Below the pieces are notes generated by a model that was given only the letters and a program-made list of their open reading frames with translations, was not told the DNA's origin and did not search any database. A DNA stretch of 64,000 bases, from NCBI RefSeq assembly GCF_965219595.1, contig NZ_OZ244781.1, forward strand, positions 992,001 through 1,056,000. Reading direction: 5' to 3'. Positions 17,515 through 25,574 of this stretch are shown in pieces (the first letter of the stretch is position 1; each line of letters opens with the position of its first letter). The position numbers and the translations under genes are program-made. This DNA comes from Poriferisodalis sp022821985. GTDB lineage: Bacteria > Actinomycetota > Acidimicrobiia > Acidimicrobiales > Poriferisodalaceae.

Positions 17515-18528
17515 CTAGGCCAGCGCCTCGCCAATCGTCTGGCTGAGCAGGGCGGTCACCACATAGGGATCGGCGTTGGCGTTCGGCCGGCGATCCTCGA
17601 TGTAGCCCTTGCCGTCCTGGTGGACCTGCCAGGGGATGCGCACCGAGGCGCCGCGGTCGGACACGCCGTAGCTGAACGTGTCGTAGCGCTCGGTCTCGTG
17701 CTCGCCGGTGAGGCGCAGCTCGATGCCGTGGCCGTAGCCGGCGATGTGCTCCTCGGGCTTGCCCGGCGCACCCAGCGACTGGGCAGCCTTGACGACGGCG
17801 TCGTAGTTCTCACGCATCGCCTTGGTGGACACGTTGGTGTGCATGCCCGCACCGTTCCAGTCGCCCTGCATGGGCTTGGCGGCCAGGCTGACCTCGATCT
17901 CGTGGTCCTCGCCGGCGCGATACAGCAGGTAGCGGGCCAGCCAGATCTCGTCGCCCACGGTGAGCGCGTCGACCGGGCCGATCTGGAACTCCCACTGGCC
18001 GGGCATGACCTCGGCGTTGGTGCCCGAGATGTTCAGGCCCGCCTCGATGCACCAGGTGGTGTGCTGCTCCACGACGTCACGACCGTGGATGCGCAACGCG
18101 CCCACGCCGCAGTAGTACGGCCCTTGGGGGCCGGGGAAGCCGTTGGGCGGGAAGCCCGAGGGCCACTTCGTGACCGGATCGAGCATGGTGTACTCCTGCT
18201 CGAGGCCGAACCAGAAGTCCTGATCGCCGTACTTGTCGAGGATCGCCCGGGTCTTGGCCCGCATGTTGGTGGGGTGCGGCTCCATCGTCTCGGGCAGGAA
18301 GGTCTCGCACATCACCATGATGTCGTTGCCGCCCCGCAGCGGATCGGGGCAGGTGTAGACCGGCTGCAGCACGACATCGGAGTCGCTGCCTTCAGCCTGG
18401 TTGGTGCTCGAACCGTCGAAGCCCCAGATGCCCGGCTCGTCGCCGTCGGCCAAGACTCTCGTCTTGGAACGAACCTCGGCCGTGGGCTCGGTGCCGTCAG
18501 TCCAGATGTACTCGGCCCGGTAGGTCAC
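17515..18528 (-). CDS. glnII: Glutamine synthetase, eukaryotic-type (GSII)
   Basis: A 337-residue GSII-type glutamine synthetase. Features are the beta-grasp start (YIWTDGTEP), WGFDGSSTNQAEG, the catalytic WFGLEQEYTMLD, the ammonia/glutamate segment GTNAEVMPGQWEFQIGP, AKPMQGDWNGAGMHTNVS and RGASVRIP. It makes glutamine from glutamate and ammonia. It is divergent from a GSI gene with a 338-nt shared control region, and a GlnR-like regulator follows the GSI gene, so both enzymes probably answer to nitrogen status. Confidence 0.95.
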   Translation of the reverse strand: MTYRAEYIWTDGTEPTAEVRSKTRVLADGDEPGIWGFDGSSTNQAEGSDSDVVLQPVYTCPDPLRGGNDIMVMCETFLPETMEPHPTNMRAKTRAILDKYGDQDFWFGLEQEYTMLDPVTKWPSGFPPNGFPGPQGPYYCGVGALRIHGRDVVEQHTTWCIEAGLNISGTNAEVMPGQWEFQIGPVDALTVGDEIWLARYLLYRAGEDHEIEVSLAAKPMQGDWNGAGMHTNVSTKAMRENYDAVVKAAQSLGAPGKPEEHIAGYGHGIELRLTGEHETERYDTFSYGVSDRGASVRIPWQVHQDGKGYIEDRRPNANADPYVVTALLSQTIGEALA

Positions 18529-18866
18529 TGCATGCTCCTTCGCTGATTCGCATGTACGTCAACTGCGGATCGGGTCAGCCGCATTGCCCAGCCGGGCGGC
18601 CTGCGGGCCCGCGCTCGGCTGGCCCGGTTGGCGGCTGACACCAACATCCGTGCGCACGATACAAACCACCCAGGGTTTCCGGGCCATTGCCCAATTGTGA
18701 ACAGCGCGTGAAGCTCGCTCCCACCCCTAGATCGGGCACCGGTGCAGCGCCGACAATGGGGGTTCAGCCATTGGCCCGGTCACTGTGGCGGGGATACGCC
18801 CCGCTGCGGGTGCAGCCAGCCCTCAGTGCCCAGCCAGCAGCGTCCGACCGGAAGGGGAAGGCCACT
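18529..18866. promoter_or_regulatory. Divergent control region between glnII and glnA
   Basis: 338 nt without a convincing gene; it must hold both promoters. GC-rich dyads (around 18590-18645) and the sequence TTGTGAACAGCGCGTGAAGC near 18696-18715 are seen. The latter could be a regulator half-site pair but does not clearly match a GlnR box. A frame open upstream of glnA through this stretch is not counted as coding. Confidence 0.5.
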
Positions 18867-20237
18867 GTGACGATCCCAAGCCCGACGATCCCGGAGCGGG
18901 AACGACCCCAGGACTACGTGCTGCGCCGCGTCACCGAACGGCGTGTGCGGCTGATCCGCCTGTGGTTCACCGACGTGGCGGGGCAGCTCAAGTCATTCGC
19001 CATCTCGCCGGCGGAACTGGAGGCGGCCTTCGAGCAGGGCATGGTGTTCGACGGGTCGTCCATCGAGGGCTTCAGCCGCATCGCCGAGGCCGACATGGTG
19101 GCCCTGCCCGACCCCGAGACGTTCGAGCTCATGCCGGCTCGCAACGGCAGCAGCAGCGACGAAGTTTCCGCCCGCATGTTCTGCGACATCACCGGCGCCG
19201 ACGGCACCCCCTTCGACGGCGACCCCAGAGGTGTGCTGCGGCGGGTGATGGACCGGGCGCGCGCCGCCGGCTACACGTTCTACGTCGCGCCCGAGATGGA
19301 GTACTTCCTGTTCGAGCCCGACCGGGTGGACGGGCGGCCGGTGCCGCTCGACGCCGGCAGCTACTTCGACCTGACCACCGCCGACATCGCTTCTGACATC
19401 CGGCACCGCACGCTGAGCGCGCTGGAGACCATGGGCATCCCAGTCGAGTACTCGTTCCATGAGGACGCGCCCTCGCAGCATGAGATCGATCTGCGCTACG
19501 CCGACGCTCTCACCATGGCCGACAGCGTGATGACGTTCCGGCTGCTGGTGCGCGAGATCGCCTTCGAGCATGGCGTGCACGCCACGTTCATGCCCAAGCC
19601 GCTGGCCGGGGTGCAGGGCTCGGGGATGCACACCCACATGTCGCTGTTCGCAAACGGGCGCAACGCGTTCAGCGACTCCGACTCAGCCGACGGGCTGTCC
19701 GACGTGGCACGGGGCTTCGTGGCCGGGCTGCTCAGCCACGCCCGCGAGATCACCGCCGTCACCAACCAGCTCGTCAACAGCTACAAGCGGCTGATCGCCG
19801 GGTACGAGGCGCCGGTGGCGATCTCGTGGGCCCGCAGCAACCGTGCGGCCCTCATCCGGGTGCCGCCGACGCGCAACGAGGGCGAGGAGGCCACGCGGGT
19901 GGAGTACCGGGCGCCCGACCCCGCCTGCAACCCGTACCTGGCGTTCGCCGTCATCCTGGCGGCGGGGTTGAAGGGCATCGAGGAGGGTTATGAGCTGCCG
20001 CCCGAGACTCCCCCGTCCATTACCGGCTACAGCGACCACGGCGGGCCGGCCTACGGGCATCATCTGCCGGCCTCGCTCGACGAGGCGCTCGACGAGATGG
20101 AGGGCAGCGCGCTCGTAGCCGAAACGCTCGGGCAGCACCTGTTCCGATGGTTCCTGCGCAACAAGCGGCGAGAATGGTCGTCGTACCAGACGCAAGTGAC
20201 CCAATTCGAACTGGACAACTATTTCGCTGCCGTGTGA
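18867..20237 (+). CDS. glnA: Glutamine synthetase type I
   Basis: A 456-residue GSI. A GTG start is preceded by a purine-rich site (GGAAGGGGAAGG). Signatures are LWFTDVAGQLKSF, FDGSSIEGFSRIAEADM, APEMEYFLFE, HEDAPSQHEIDLRYADAL, FMPKPLAGVQGSGMHTHMSL, the ATP loop (ISWARSNRAALIRVP) and EYRAPDPACNPYLAFAV. No adenylylation Tyr motif of the usual NLYDLP type is evident. It is followed after 10 nt by the GlnR-like regulator gene, which suggests one transcript. Confidence 0.95.
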   Translation: MTIPSPTIPERERPQDYVLRRVTERRVRLIRLWFTDVAGQLKSFAISPAELEAAFEQGMVFDGSSIEGFSRIAEADMVALPDPETFELMPARNGSSSDEVSARMFCDITGADGTPFDGDPRGVLRRVMDRARAAGYTFYVAPEMEYFLFEPDRVDGRPVPLDAGSYFDLTTADIASDIRHRTLSALETMGIPVEYSFHEDAPSQHEIDLRYADALTMADSVMTFRLLVREIAFEHGVHATFMPKPLAGVQGSGMHTHMSLFANGRNAFSDSDSADGLSDVARGFVAGLLSHAREITAVTNQLVNSYKRLIAGYEAPVAISWARSNRAALIRVPPTRNEGEEATRVEYRAPDPACNPYLAFAVILAAGLKGIEEGYELPPETPPSITGYSDHGGPAYGHHLPASLDEALDEMEGSALVAETLGQHLFRWFLRNKRREWSSYQTQVTQFELDNYFAAV

Positions 20238-20247
20238 AGTTGAACTC

Positions 20248-20967
20248 ATGTACGCCGTTCACCCCGCCGCTGTCAGCACCGAGCTGGCGCAGTTCCTGGA
20301 CCTCGGCGGCTACGCCTGGAAACCGGTGGCCACCACGGCCGACGTGACGGCGGGCGCGCCGCCCGAGGGCTGGGCCGGAGCGATCATCCGGCTGGGCGGC
20401 GACGACCCGAACAGCGATGGCGCGAACAGCGGGGGCACCGGCGGCGCGGGTGGCACCGACGTGGCCTGGGCGGTGGCGAGGGCGCTGCGGGAGCACGCCG
20501 CGGCCACGCTGCCGGTGCTGGTGCTGGTGCGCGGCAACGCGCTCGACGAGCTGACCATGCGCGACGAGATGTTCGACGATTTCTGCCTCGACCCGTTCCA
20601 CCCGCGCGAGCTCGAAGCCCGCCTGGCGCACCTGGCCGCCACATCGAACGGTGGGTCGACCGAGATCATCGAGTACGGGCCGTTGCGCATCAACCTCGAC
20701 ACCTACGAGGCGGTGGTGGACGAGCGCCCGCTCGACCTCACCTACATGGAGTACGAGCTGCTGCGCTTCCTGGCGTCGCAGCCGGGGCGGGTGTTCACCC
20801 GTGAGGCGCTGCTGAACCAGGTATGGGGGTACGAGTACTACGGGGGGGCGCGGACCGTGGACGTTCATGTGCGGCGTTTGCGGGCGAAGCTGGGCGAGGA
20901 GAATGCGGACCTGATCCAGACCGTTCGGTCTGTGGGGTACCGGCTCGGGACGTATCGCTGGCGCTAG
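20248..20967 (+). CDS. glnR: GlnR-like orphan OmpR-family regulator, degenerate receiver
   Basis: A 239-residue regulator. The C-terminal winged helix is canonical (LDLTYMEYELLRFL, GRVFTREALLNQVWGYEY, TVDVHVRRLRAKLG, VRSVGYRLG). The N-terminal receiver is degenerate: the phospho-acceptor region reads AIIRLGGDDPNSDG with a Gly-rich insert, and the conserved Lys of the KPF motif is Asp (CLDPFHPREL). No kinase gene is adjacent. GlnR of actinobacteria likewise works without phosphorylation and controls glutamine synthetase genes. The context with glnA and glnII supports that role. Confidence 0.78.
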   Translation: MYAVHPAAVSTELAQFLDLGGYAWKPVATTADVTAGAPPEGWAGAIIRLGGDDPNSDGANSGGTGGAGGTDVAWAVARALREHAAATLPVLVLVRGNALDELTMRDEMFDDFCLDPFHPRELEARLAHLAATSNGGSTEIIEYGPLRINLDTYEAVVDERPLDLTYMEYELLRFLASQPGRVFTREALLNQVWGYEYYGGARTVDVHVRRLRAKLGEENADLIQTVRSVGYRLGTYRWR

Positions 20968-20980
20968 TTGTCCTGCGTCC

Positions 20981-21098
20981 GGGGTGGACGAGGGCCATGG
21001 CACCCGTGCTTCAAACAGATGAAGCGCTTCGTGCGCTCGCTGGATGTCCTTGGGGCGCTTCATAACTGCGCGCGGGCACCATTGCCCTCGCCCACCCC
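20981..21098. repeat. ~115-nt structured element, copy 2
   Basis: Outer arms 20981-21000 and 21079-21098 pair with a few mismatches, and inner arms 21019-21027 and 21055-21063 pair perfectly over 9 bp. The conserved internal strands CACCCGTGCTTCAAACA and AACTGCGCGCGGGCACC match the other copies, while all arm sequences differ. This copy lies between convergent genes (glnR-like + and a 51-residue gene -), unlike the copies between divergent genes. Confidence 0.85.
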
Positions 21099-21113
21099 TC
21101 GTTCGTCTGGGCG

Positions 21114-21269
21114 TCAGACGTTGGTCTGGATGAGGGAGCTGCCTTCGTGGCGCTGCTCGGCGTCGTCGGTGAGGAGCTTGCCTAGGGCTGCTGCTACTGC
21201 TGCCAGGGAGATCGTGATGATGAACGGGCTCAGCAGGAGCACTACCACGATGACTATGGCGCCGGCCAT
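21114..21269 (-). CDS. 51-residue single-pass membrane protein
   Basis: An ATG start at 21269 gives MAGAIVIVVVLLLSPF, continuing as a hydrophobic N-terminal helix (to about residue 30) with a short hydrophilic tail (LLTDDAEQRHEGSS). Codon use has the high GC third position expected here. It sits just upstream of ridA on the same strand side. I do not recognise the family. The clean start, helix and tail suggest a real small membrane protein. Confidence 0.5.
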   Translation of the reverse strand: MAGAIVIVVVLLLSPFIITISLAAVAAALGKLLTDDAEQRHEGSSLIQTNV

Positions 21270-21305
21270 GGATCGCAGCGTACTGATGCGCGGTGTGCGG
21301 CGTGA

Positions 21306-21653
21306 CTATTCGGGGAGGTGGGCGATGGCTTCTATCTCTACTTCGGCGCCGAGGGGGAGGGCGGCTACGCCGATGGCGCTTCTCGCCGGGCGGTGGTCGC
21401 CGAAGGCTTCGGCGTAGATCGAGTTGATGAGCGAGAAGTTGCCGATGTCGGTCATGAACACGAGGCACTTGACCACGTCGTTGAGGGTGCCGCCGGCTTC
21501 TTCGAGAGCCTCGACGACGTTGGCGAGCACGGCGCGGGCCTGAGATTCGACGCCTTCGACGAGCGCGCCGTCTGCGAGGCCGATCTGGCCGGAGACGAAC
21601 ACGAAGTCACCGGCTCGGTACCACTTCGAATAGTGAGCGACGGGTGCGGCCAT
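21306..21653 (-). CDS. RidA/YjgF/UK114 family enamine/imine deaminase
   Basis: A 115-residue RidA-fold protein. The N-terminal segment ending FVFVSGQIGL, the region EALEEAGGTLNDVVKCLVFMTDIGNF and the C-terminal PARSAIGVAALPLGAEVEIEAIA keep the family's Arg and Glu active-site positions. RidA hydrolyses reactive enamines made by PLP enzymes. It runs on the same strand as the PPOX gene 32 nt upstream, possibly in one transcript. Confidence 0.9.
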   Translation of the reverse strand: MAAPVAHYSKWYRAGDFVFVSGQIGLADGALVEGVESQARAVLANVVEALEEAGGTLNDVVKCLVFMTDIGNFSLINSIYAEAFGDHRPARSAIGVAALPLGAEVEIEAIAHLPE

Positions 21654-21685
21654 GGAACTGCCCCTGTTCTGTCAGCCTGTGTTGT

Positions 21686-22141
21686 TCAGGAAATGGTGCC
21701 GGTGTTGGAGGTGATGTGGTCGAGGGTGACGAAAATGGCCAAGCGGCGCTCCTTGGCCATCACCCGGTCGTACTCGTCCCAGTCCTCGTGGGTGCCGCCG
21801 GCCGAGCGGAACACGTCGCGCAGCAGCTCGGGAATGTCGGTGACGCCCTCGGCCGGGTCGTCTTGGCCGATGAGCTGTGCTGTGCCGTGGACGGCCACCC
21901 AGTCCCAGCGGTGGCGGAAGGCGACTGCGGCGCGGGGGTCGCTGCGCAGCAGGCGGGCCTTGCGGGCGTTGGCGCGCACGACGCAGGCCACGCTGGTCTC
22001 GCCGGTTACTGGGTTGTCCATCACGCCGGCGTTGATGATGGATACGTGTGGGCTTCCGCTGCTGTCTAGGCAGACGAAGCTGCACAGGCCGTTTTCTGCG
22101 GCTACTAGGCGGCGGAGTTTGTCTTCTGCTGGTTCAGCCAT
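21686..22141 (-). CDS. PPOX-class F420- or flavin-dependent protein
   Basis: A 151-residue split-barrel (pyridoxamine oxidase-like) protein. SFVCLDSSGSPHVSIINAGV opens the barrel, VVRANARKARLLRSDPRAAVAF is the cofactor-contact strand pair, and WDWVAVHGTAQLIG is the dimer strand. The family in actinobacteria commonly uses F420 or FMN for reductase reactions. The substrate is unknown. It is followed by ridA and preceded within 12 nt by the 2Fe-2S/molybdopterin fusion gene. Confidence 0.85.
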   Translation of the reverse strand: MAEPAEDKLRRLVAAENGLCSFVCLDSSGSPHVSIINAGVMDNPVTGETSVACVVRANARKARLLRSDPRAAVAFRHRWDWVAVHGTAQLIGQDDPAEGVTDIPELLRDVFRSAGGTHEDWDEYDRVMAKERRLAIFVTLDHITSNTGTIS

Positions 22142-22153
22142 CGGTGGGTGACG

Positions 22154-23812
22154 CTAGCGCAGTGGCGTCGATTGGCCCGTGGGGAGTTGGGCGGGTGCTC
22201 CGCGGCTCATCCAGGTGGCTGCTGCTACTGCTGCGAAGACTGCGTTGCCTGCGGGAACCGGTGGTTGTTGCGACGGTTCGATCGTGACGTTTATTGGTGG
22301 GGTGTCGGCTGAGCGGGCTATTCCGAAGCTGCGGATCGTCAAGTCCTGGACTTGGCCTTCGTTGTCGACTGTGAGTGACTCTGATGTGACCCAGCTCCAG
22401 GCCATGTGGCTCGCACCGATGATGTAGCTGCGCAGGGTGACCTGGTCGAGGGGGTCGCCGGCGTCGATGTGCACGTCGATGCCAGCGGGGGTGACTGTGG
22501 CTCGTGCGGTGGCGCCATCGAGCGATGTGACCTCGACTGTGGCGGTGGTTGCTTCGAGTGATTCGCCGGTTTGCAGGCGGTTCAGGGCTGCGGCGAGCAT
22601 TTGGGCTTCGGCCCAGACTGCGGCGCGCAGGTTCATTGACGTTGGTGGACCGGGAGTGTCGACTTCGACTATGTCGGCGTGCGGTAGCACCGCTTGCAGC
22701 ACTTGTGTTGCGCCGGGGGTGCGGGCTATGTGGATTATGCCGGTGCCGTCGGTTTGTAGGCCGGCTGCTAGGGGTGGGCGTTTGGGGCCGCGGCGGACTG
22801 TGTCTTCTCTTGACCAGAGGACACGGACTGGTTGGTGGCGGTTGGTGGCGAGCTGTCTTGCCTCTTCGCGCACCGGTGACTCGGCCTTGCCGCCGAAGGC
22901 TCCTCCGTTGGCTAGGGGGTCGGAGGGTTCGTTGCCGGGGGCGCACCAGGCGGCGTCGGTTTCTAGGTAGGCGGGTTCGGTCCAGCAGGTGGCGAGCTGA
23001 ACGTCCCATTGGGTGCCGGGCGGGGGGTCGGGGATCTGGATGGGCGGGGTGGGCTCGAGGGTGGTTCGGCGGCCTTGGACTTTGCCGGCTTGGCGGCGGG
23101 CTTCGGTGAGGCTCTCGGCGGTGTGCCAGTTGCCGGTCGGTCCGGTGATGGCGGTCAGCGTGCCTGGGGGGGCGCCGTCGGCACCGAAGTCGAACCCTCC
23201 GAGGACGCTGGACGGAACGGATCGCTGGGGGCCGTCGGTCTCGATCGACGCGCGGTGGGCAGCTGCTTCGGGATCGCGTTCGGTCGCATCCGCGGACCGG
23301 GGTGCGGCGACGGGGGCAACGGCATCGCGCACGGAAACCTGGGACGGCGTGGCGGCGTGGGTGGCGGCTTCGCGGATGGTTTGCCAGCCAGTGCAGCGGC
23401 AGAGGTGTGCGGCCAGGGCCTTGTCGACCGTGGTGCGATCGGAGAGGTCGGCGCCACGGCGTTCGTGGCCGACGAACCGGCAGACGATGCCGGGGGTGCA
23501 GAAGCCGCATTGGGATGCGCCCCAGGCGAGGAACGCGTCGGACCATCGTTGCTGCTCGTCGGGGCTCAGACCGGCGGCAGTGGTGACGTGCCGCCCGGCT
23601 ACCCGGCGTGCCGGGGTGACGCATGCAACGCGGGGCGCGTCGTCGACCAGCACGGTGCAGCAGCCGCATTGGCCCTGTGGGCTGCAGCCGTCGAGGACCG
23701 TCTCGATGCCGAGGCGGTCGCGCAGCACGCCGAGCAGGGTGTCTCCGTCGTCGGGAACTTCGACGGCGCGGCCGTCGACAGTGAATTGGAGTGATTCGCC
23801 GGTCTGCGCCAA
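22154..23812 (-). CDS. Fusion of 2Fe-2S subunit with reduced molybdopterin-hydroxylase domain
   Basis: A 552-residue protein starting at a TTG. Residues 1-150 are a complete 2Fe-2S subunit of the xanthine dehydrogenase type, with cluster motifs CSPQGQCGCC and, in the helical domain, CGFC and CRCTG. After a variable stretch it contains pieces of the molybdopterin-binding large subunit: ANGGAFGGKAESPV, VRVLWSREDT and a C-terminal AVPAG-like segment (QPPVPAGNAVFAAVAAAT). It is far shorter than a full large subunit (about 750 residues) and lacks much of the Mo-site region, so a catalytic role is doubtful. Codon use in the middle is less GC-biased. Partner, FAD or regulatory functions are possible. 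Confidence 0.7.
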   Translation of the reverse strand: MAQTGESLQFTVDGRAVEVPDDGDTLLGVLRDRLGIETVLDGCSPQGQCGCCTVLVDDAPRVACVTPARRVAGRHVTTAAGLSPDEQQRWSDAFLAWGASQCGFCTPGIVCRFVGHERRGADLSDRTTVDKALAAHLCRCTGWQTIREAATHAATPSQVSVRDAVAPVAAPRSADATERDPEAAAHRASIETDGPQRSVPSSVLGGFDFGADGAPPGTLTAITGPTGNWHTAESLTEARRQAGKVQGRRTTLEPTPPIQIPDPPPGTQWDVQLATCWTEPAYLETDAAWCAPGNEPSDPLANGGAFGGKAESPVREEARQLATNRHQPVRVLWSREDTVRRGPKRPPLAAGLQTDGTGIIHIARTPGATQVLQAVLPHADIVEVDTPGPPTSMNLRAAVWAEAQMLAAALNRLQTGESLEATTATVEVTSLDGATARATVTPAGIDVHIDAGDPLDQVTLRSYIIGASHMAWSWVTSESLTVDNEGQVQDLTIRSFGIARSADTPPINVTIEPSQQPPVPAGNAVFAAVAAATWMSRGAPAQLPTGQSTPLR

Positions 23813-23862
23813 TCGCCCGGCCGGTTCAGGCTCGGGCAGTTCTGGTCTGGCTTCCGGGTGGC

Positions 23863-24198
23863 TCAGCTGAACGAGTTGCCGCAGCCGCAGGTGCGCTGCG
23901 CGTTCGGGTTGTCGATCGCGAAGCCCGATCCCATCAAGCCGTCGCTGAAGTCGAGCGTGGCGCCTTCGAGCAGCTGCGCGCTCATCGGATCGGACACGAC
24001 CTTGACGTCGCCATAGGCCTGGGACATGTCGTCGTTGGCCACCTCGGAATCGAAGAACATCTCGTAGCTGAAGCCCGAGCAGCCGCCCGGCCGAACGGCA
24101 ACGCGCAGCGCCAGCTCGGTCTCGCCGCCGGCCTCGGACAACTCCTGCGTGATGAGCTCGTGGACCTTCTCAGCGGCGGTATCGGTCAGGGTGATCAC
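23863..24198 (-). CDS. erpA: A-type Fe-S carrier ErpA/IscA
   Basis: A 111-residue A-type carrier with the three cluster Cys: one in RPGGCSGFSYEM and two in TCGCGNSF at the C-terminus. The family start MITLTDTAAEKVHELI is seen. It donates Fe-S clusters to apo-proteins. It is divergent from the mrp gene, also an Fe-S carrier ATPase, and upstream of the 2Fe-2S fusion gene on the same strand. Confidence 0.94.
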   Translation of the reverse strand: MITLTDTAAEKVHELITQELSEAGGETELALRVAVRPGGCSGFSYEMFFDSEVANDDMSQAYGDVKVVSDPMSAQLLEGATLDFSDGLMGSGFAIDNPNAQRTCGCGNSFS

Positions 24199-24375
24199 AA
24201 CAGCGACTCCCGAATCAGCCCCACATGGGCAAAGGTTCTGCGACCGATGCTAGTGCCATCTGCCCCTTTTGCACCGGCGAGCGCCGTGCGCAGATGCTGT
24301 TCGACGAGCCCGGCGGAGGGGCCGCAGCATGCGCCGACTCGTGGGCCCGCGCACAGCGCCATTACCCTGCGCTCC

Positions 24376-25566
24376 GTGAGCGCGTCCACCGATGCTCCGG
24401 CGAATGACGAGGCGATGATCGCCATCCTGCGGGGCGTCATGGATCCCGAGCTGGGCGACAACATCGTCGACCTGGGCATGGTGCGCAACGCTTACCGCGA
24501 GGGCACCACCGGGCACGTGACCGTGGCCTTGACCACCGCCGGCTGCCCGCTGCGCGCCACCATCAAGCGCGACTGCGAGACGCGGGTGGCCGGATTGGCG
24601 GGCATCGAGAACGTGCGGCTGCACTGGGACGAACTGAACGCTGCCGAGAAGGCCCGGGTGATGGAGCGAGCCCGGCGCACTGCACGCGACAACGCCGCGC
24701 CGACGCAGGTGCACGCCAGCACCCGGGTGCTGGCCGTGGCATCGGGCAAGGGCGGCGTGGGCAAGTCGTCGGTGACGGTGAACCTGGCGGCGGCGCTGGC
24801 CGCACGCGGCTTCGTCGTGGGCGTGCTCGACGCTGACATCTGGGGGTTCAGCATTCCCCGGATGCTCGGCATGGAGGGTCGCCTCGGCGCCCGCCCCCCG
24901 GCCGACGGCGAGGAGCGGGGCAAGATCGTGCCCGACGAGCGCCCAGCCGGCGAGGGCCTGCTGAAGGTCGTCTCCACCGGGCTGCTGGTGGAGACCGAGG
25001 AAACCGCCCTGATGTGGCGGGGGCTCATGCTCGCCAAGGCCGTGGAGCAGTTCCTGCACGACGTGGACTGGGGCGAGCTCGACTACCTGCTCATCGACAT
25101 GCCACCCGGCACCGGCGACGTGCAGATGGCGCTCGCCCGCCTGCTGCCCCAGGCCGAGATGCTGGTGGTAACCACCCCGGCGCTGAGCGCGCAGAAGGTG
25201 GCGGTGCGCGTGGCCGACATGGCCCGCCGCAGCCACATGCCGATCGTGGGGGTGGTGGAGAACATGGGTGCGTTCACCGCACCTGACGGCCAGCGGTGGT
25301 CGTTCTTCGGCGAGGGCGGCGGGGAGCGCCTCGCTGCCGATCTGGGCGTACCGCTGCTGGGCTCGATCCCGCTGGAGCCTGCCGTGTCTGCCGGCGGCGA
25401 CACCGGCGAGCCGGTGACCGGCAATGGCGCCGGCGGGCCGGCGGCTGGGGTGTTCGAGGCGATCACCGAGCTGCTGGTGACCGAAATCTGCCCACCGGTG
25501 GACATGGGTACCTGCACCGCCCGCATGGACGGGCCCATCCCCGTCACGCTCGGCACTCGCCGCTAG
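24376..25566 (+). CDS. mrp: Mrp/NBP35-type Fe-S carrier ATPase
   Basis: A 396-residue protein starting at GTG. The N-terminal DUF59/MIP18 domain (MDPELGDNIVDLGMVRNA) is followed by the P-loop GKGGVGKSS, ADIWGFSIPRML and IDMPPGTGDVQMAL. A putative Cys motif lies near the end (EICPPVDMGTC). It binds and transfers Fe-S clusters with ATP. A frame open upstream through the divergent control region is not counted. The pair with erpA fits a role in Fe-S maturation. Confidence 0.93.
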   Translation: MSASTDAPANDEAMIAILRGVMDPELGDNIVDLGMVRNAYREGTTGHVTVALTTAGCPLRATIKRDCETRVAGLAGIENVRLHWDELNAAEKARVMERARRTARDNAAPTQVHASTRVLAVASGKGGVGKSSVTVNLAAALAARGFVVGVLDADIWGFSIPRMLGMEGRLGARPPADGEERGKIVPDERPAGEGLLKVVSTGLLVETEETALMWRGLMLAKAVEQFLHDVDWGELDYLLIDMPPGTGDVQMALARLLPQAEMLVVTTPALSAQKVAVRVADMARRSHMPIVGVVENMGAFTAPDGQRWSFFGEGGGERLAADLGVPLLGSIPLEPAVSAGGDTGEPVTGNGAGGPAAGVFEAITELLVTEICPPVDMGTCTARMDGPIPVTLGTRR

Positions 25567-25574
25567 CTCACCCG

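Noticed and set aside
18687..18866. 60-residue N-terminal extension of glnA
   Set aside because: GSI families start near the chosen GTG, which has a purine-rich site; the extension lacks family similarity and would use up the divergent promoter region.
22540..23810. Long plus-strand open frames opposite the 2Fe-2S fusion gene
   Set aside because: They mirror the minus-strand codons; the minus frame has clear Cys cluster motifs, and the plus frames show no domain and have Arg/Gly-rich composition typical of shadows.
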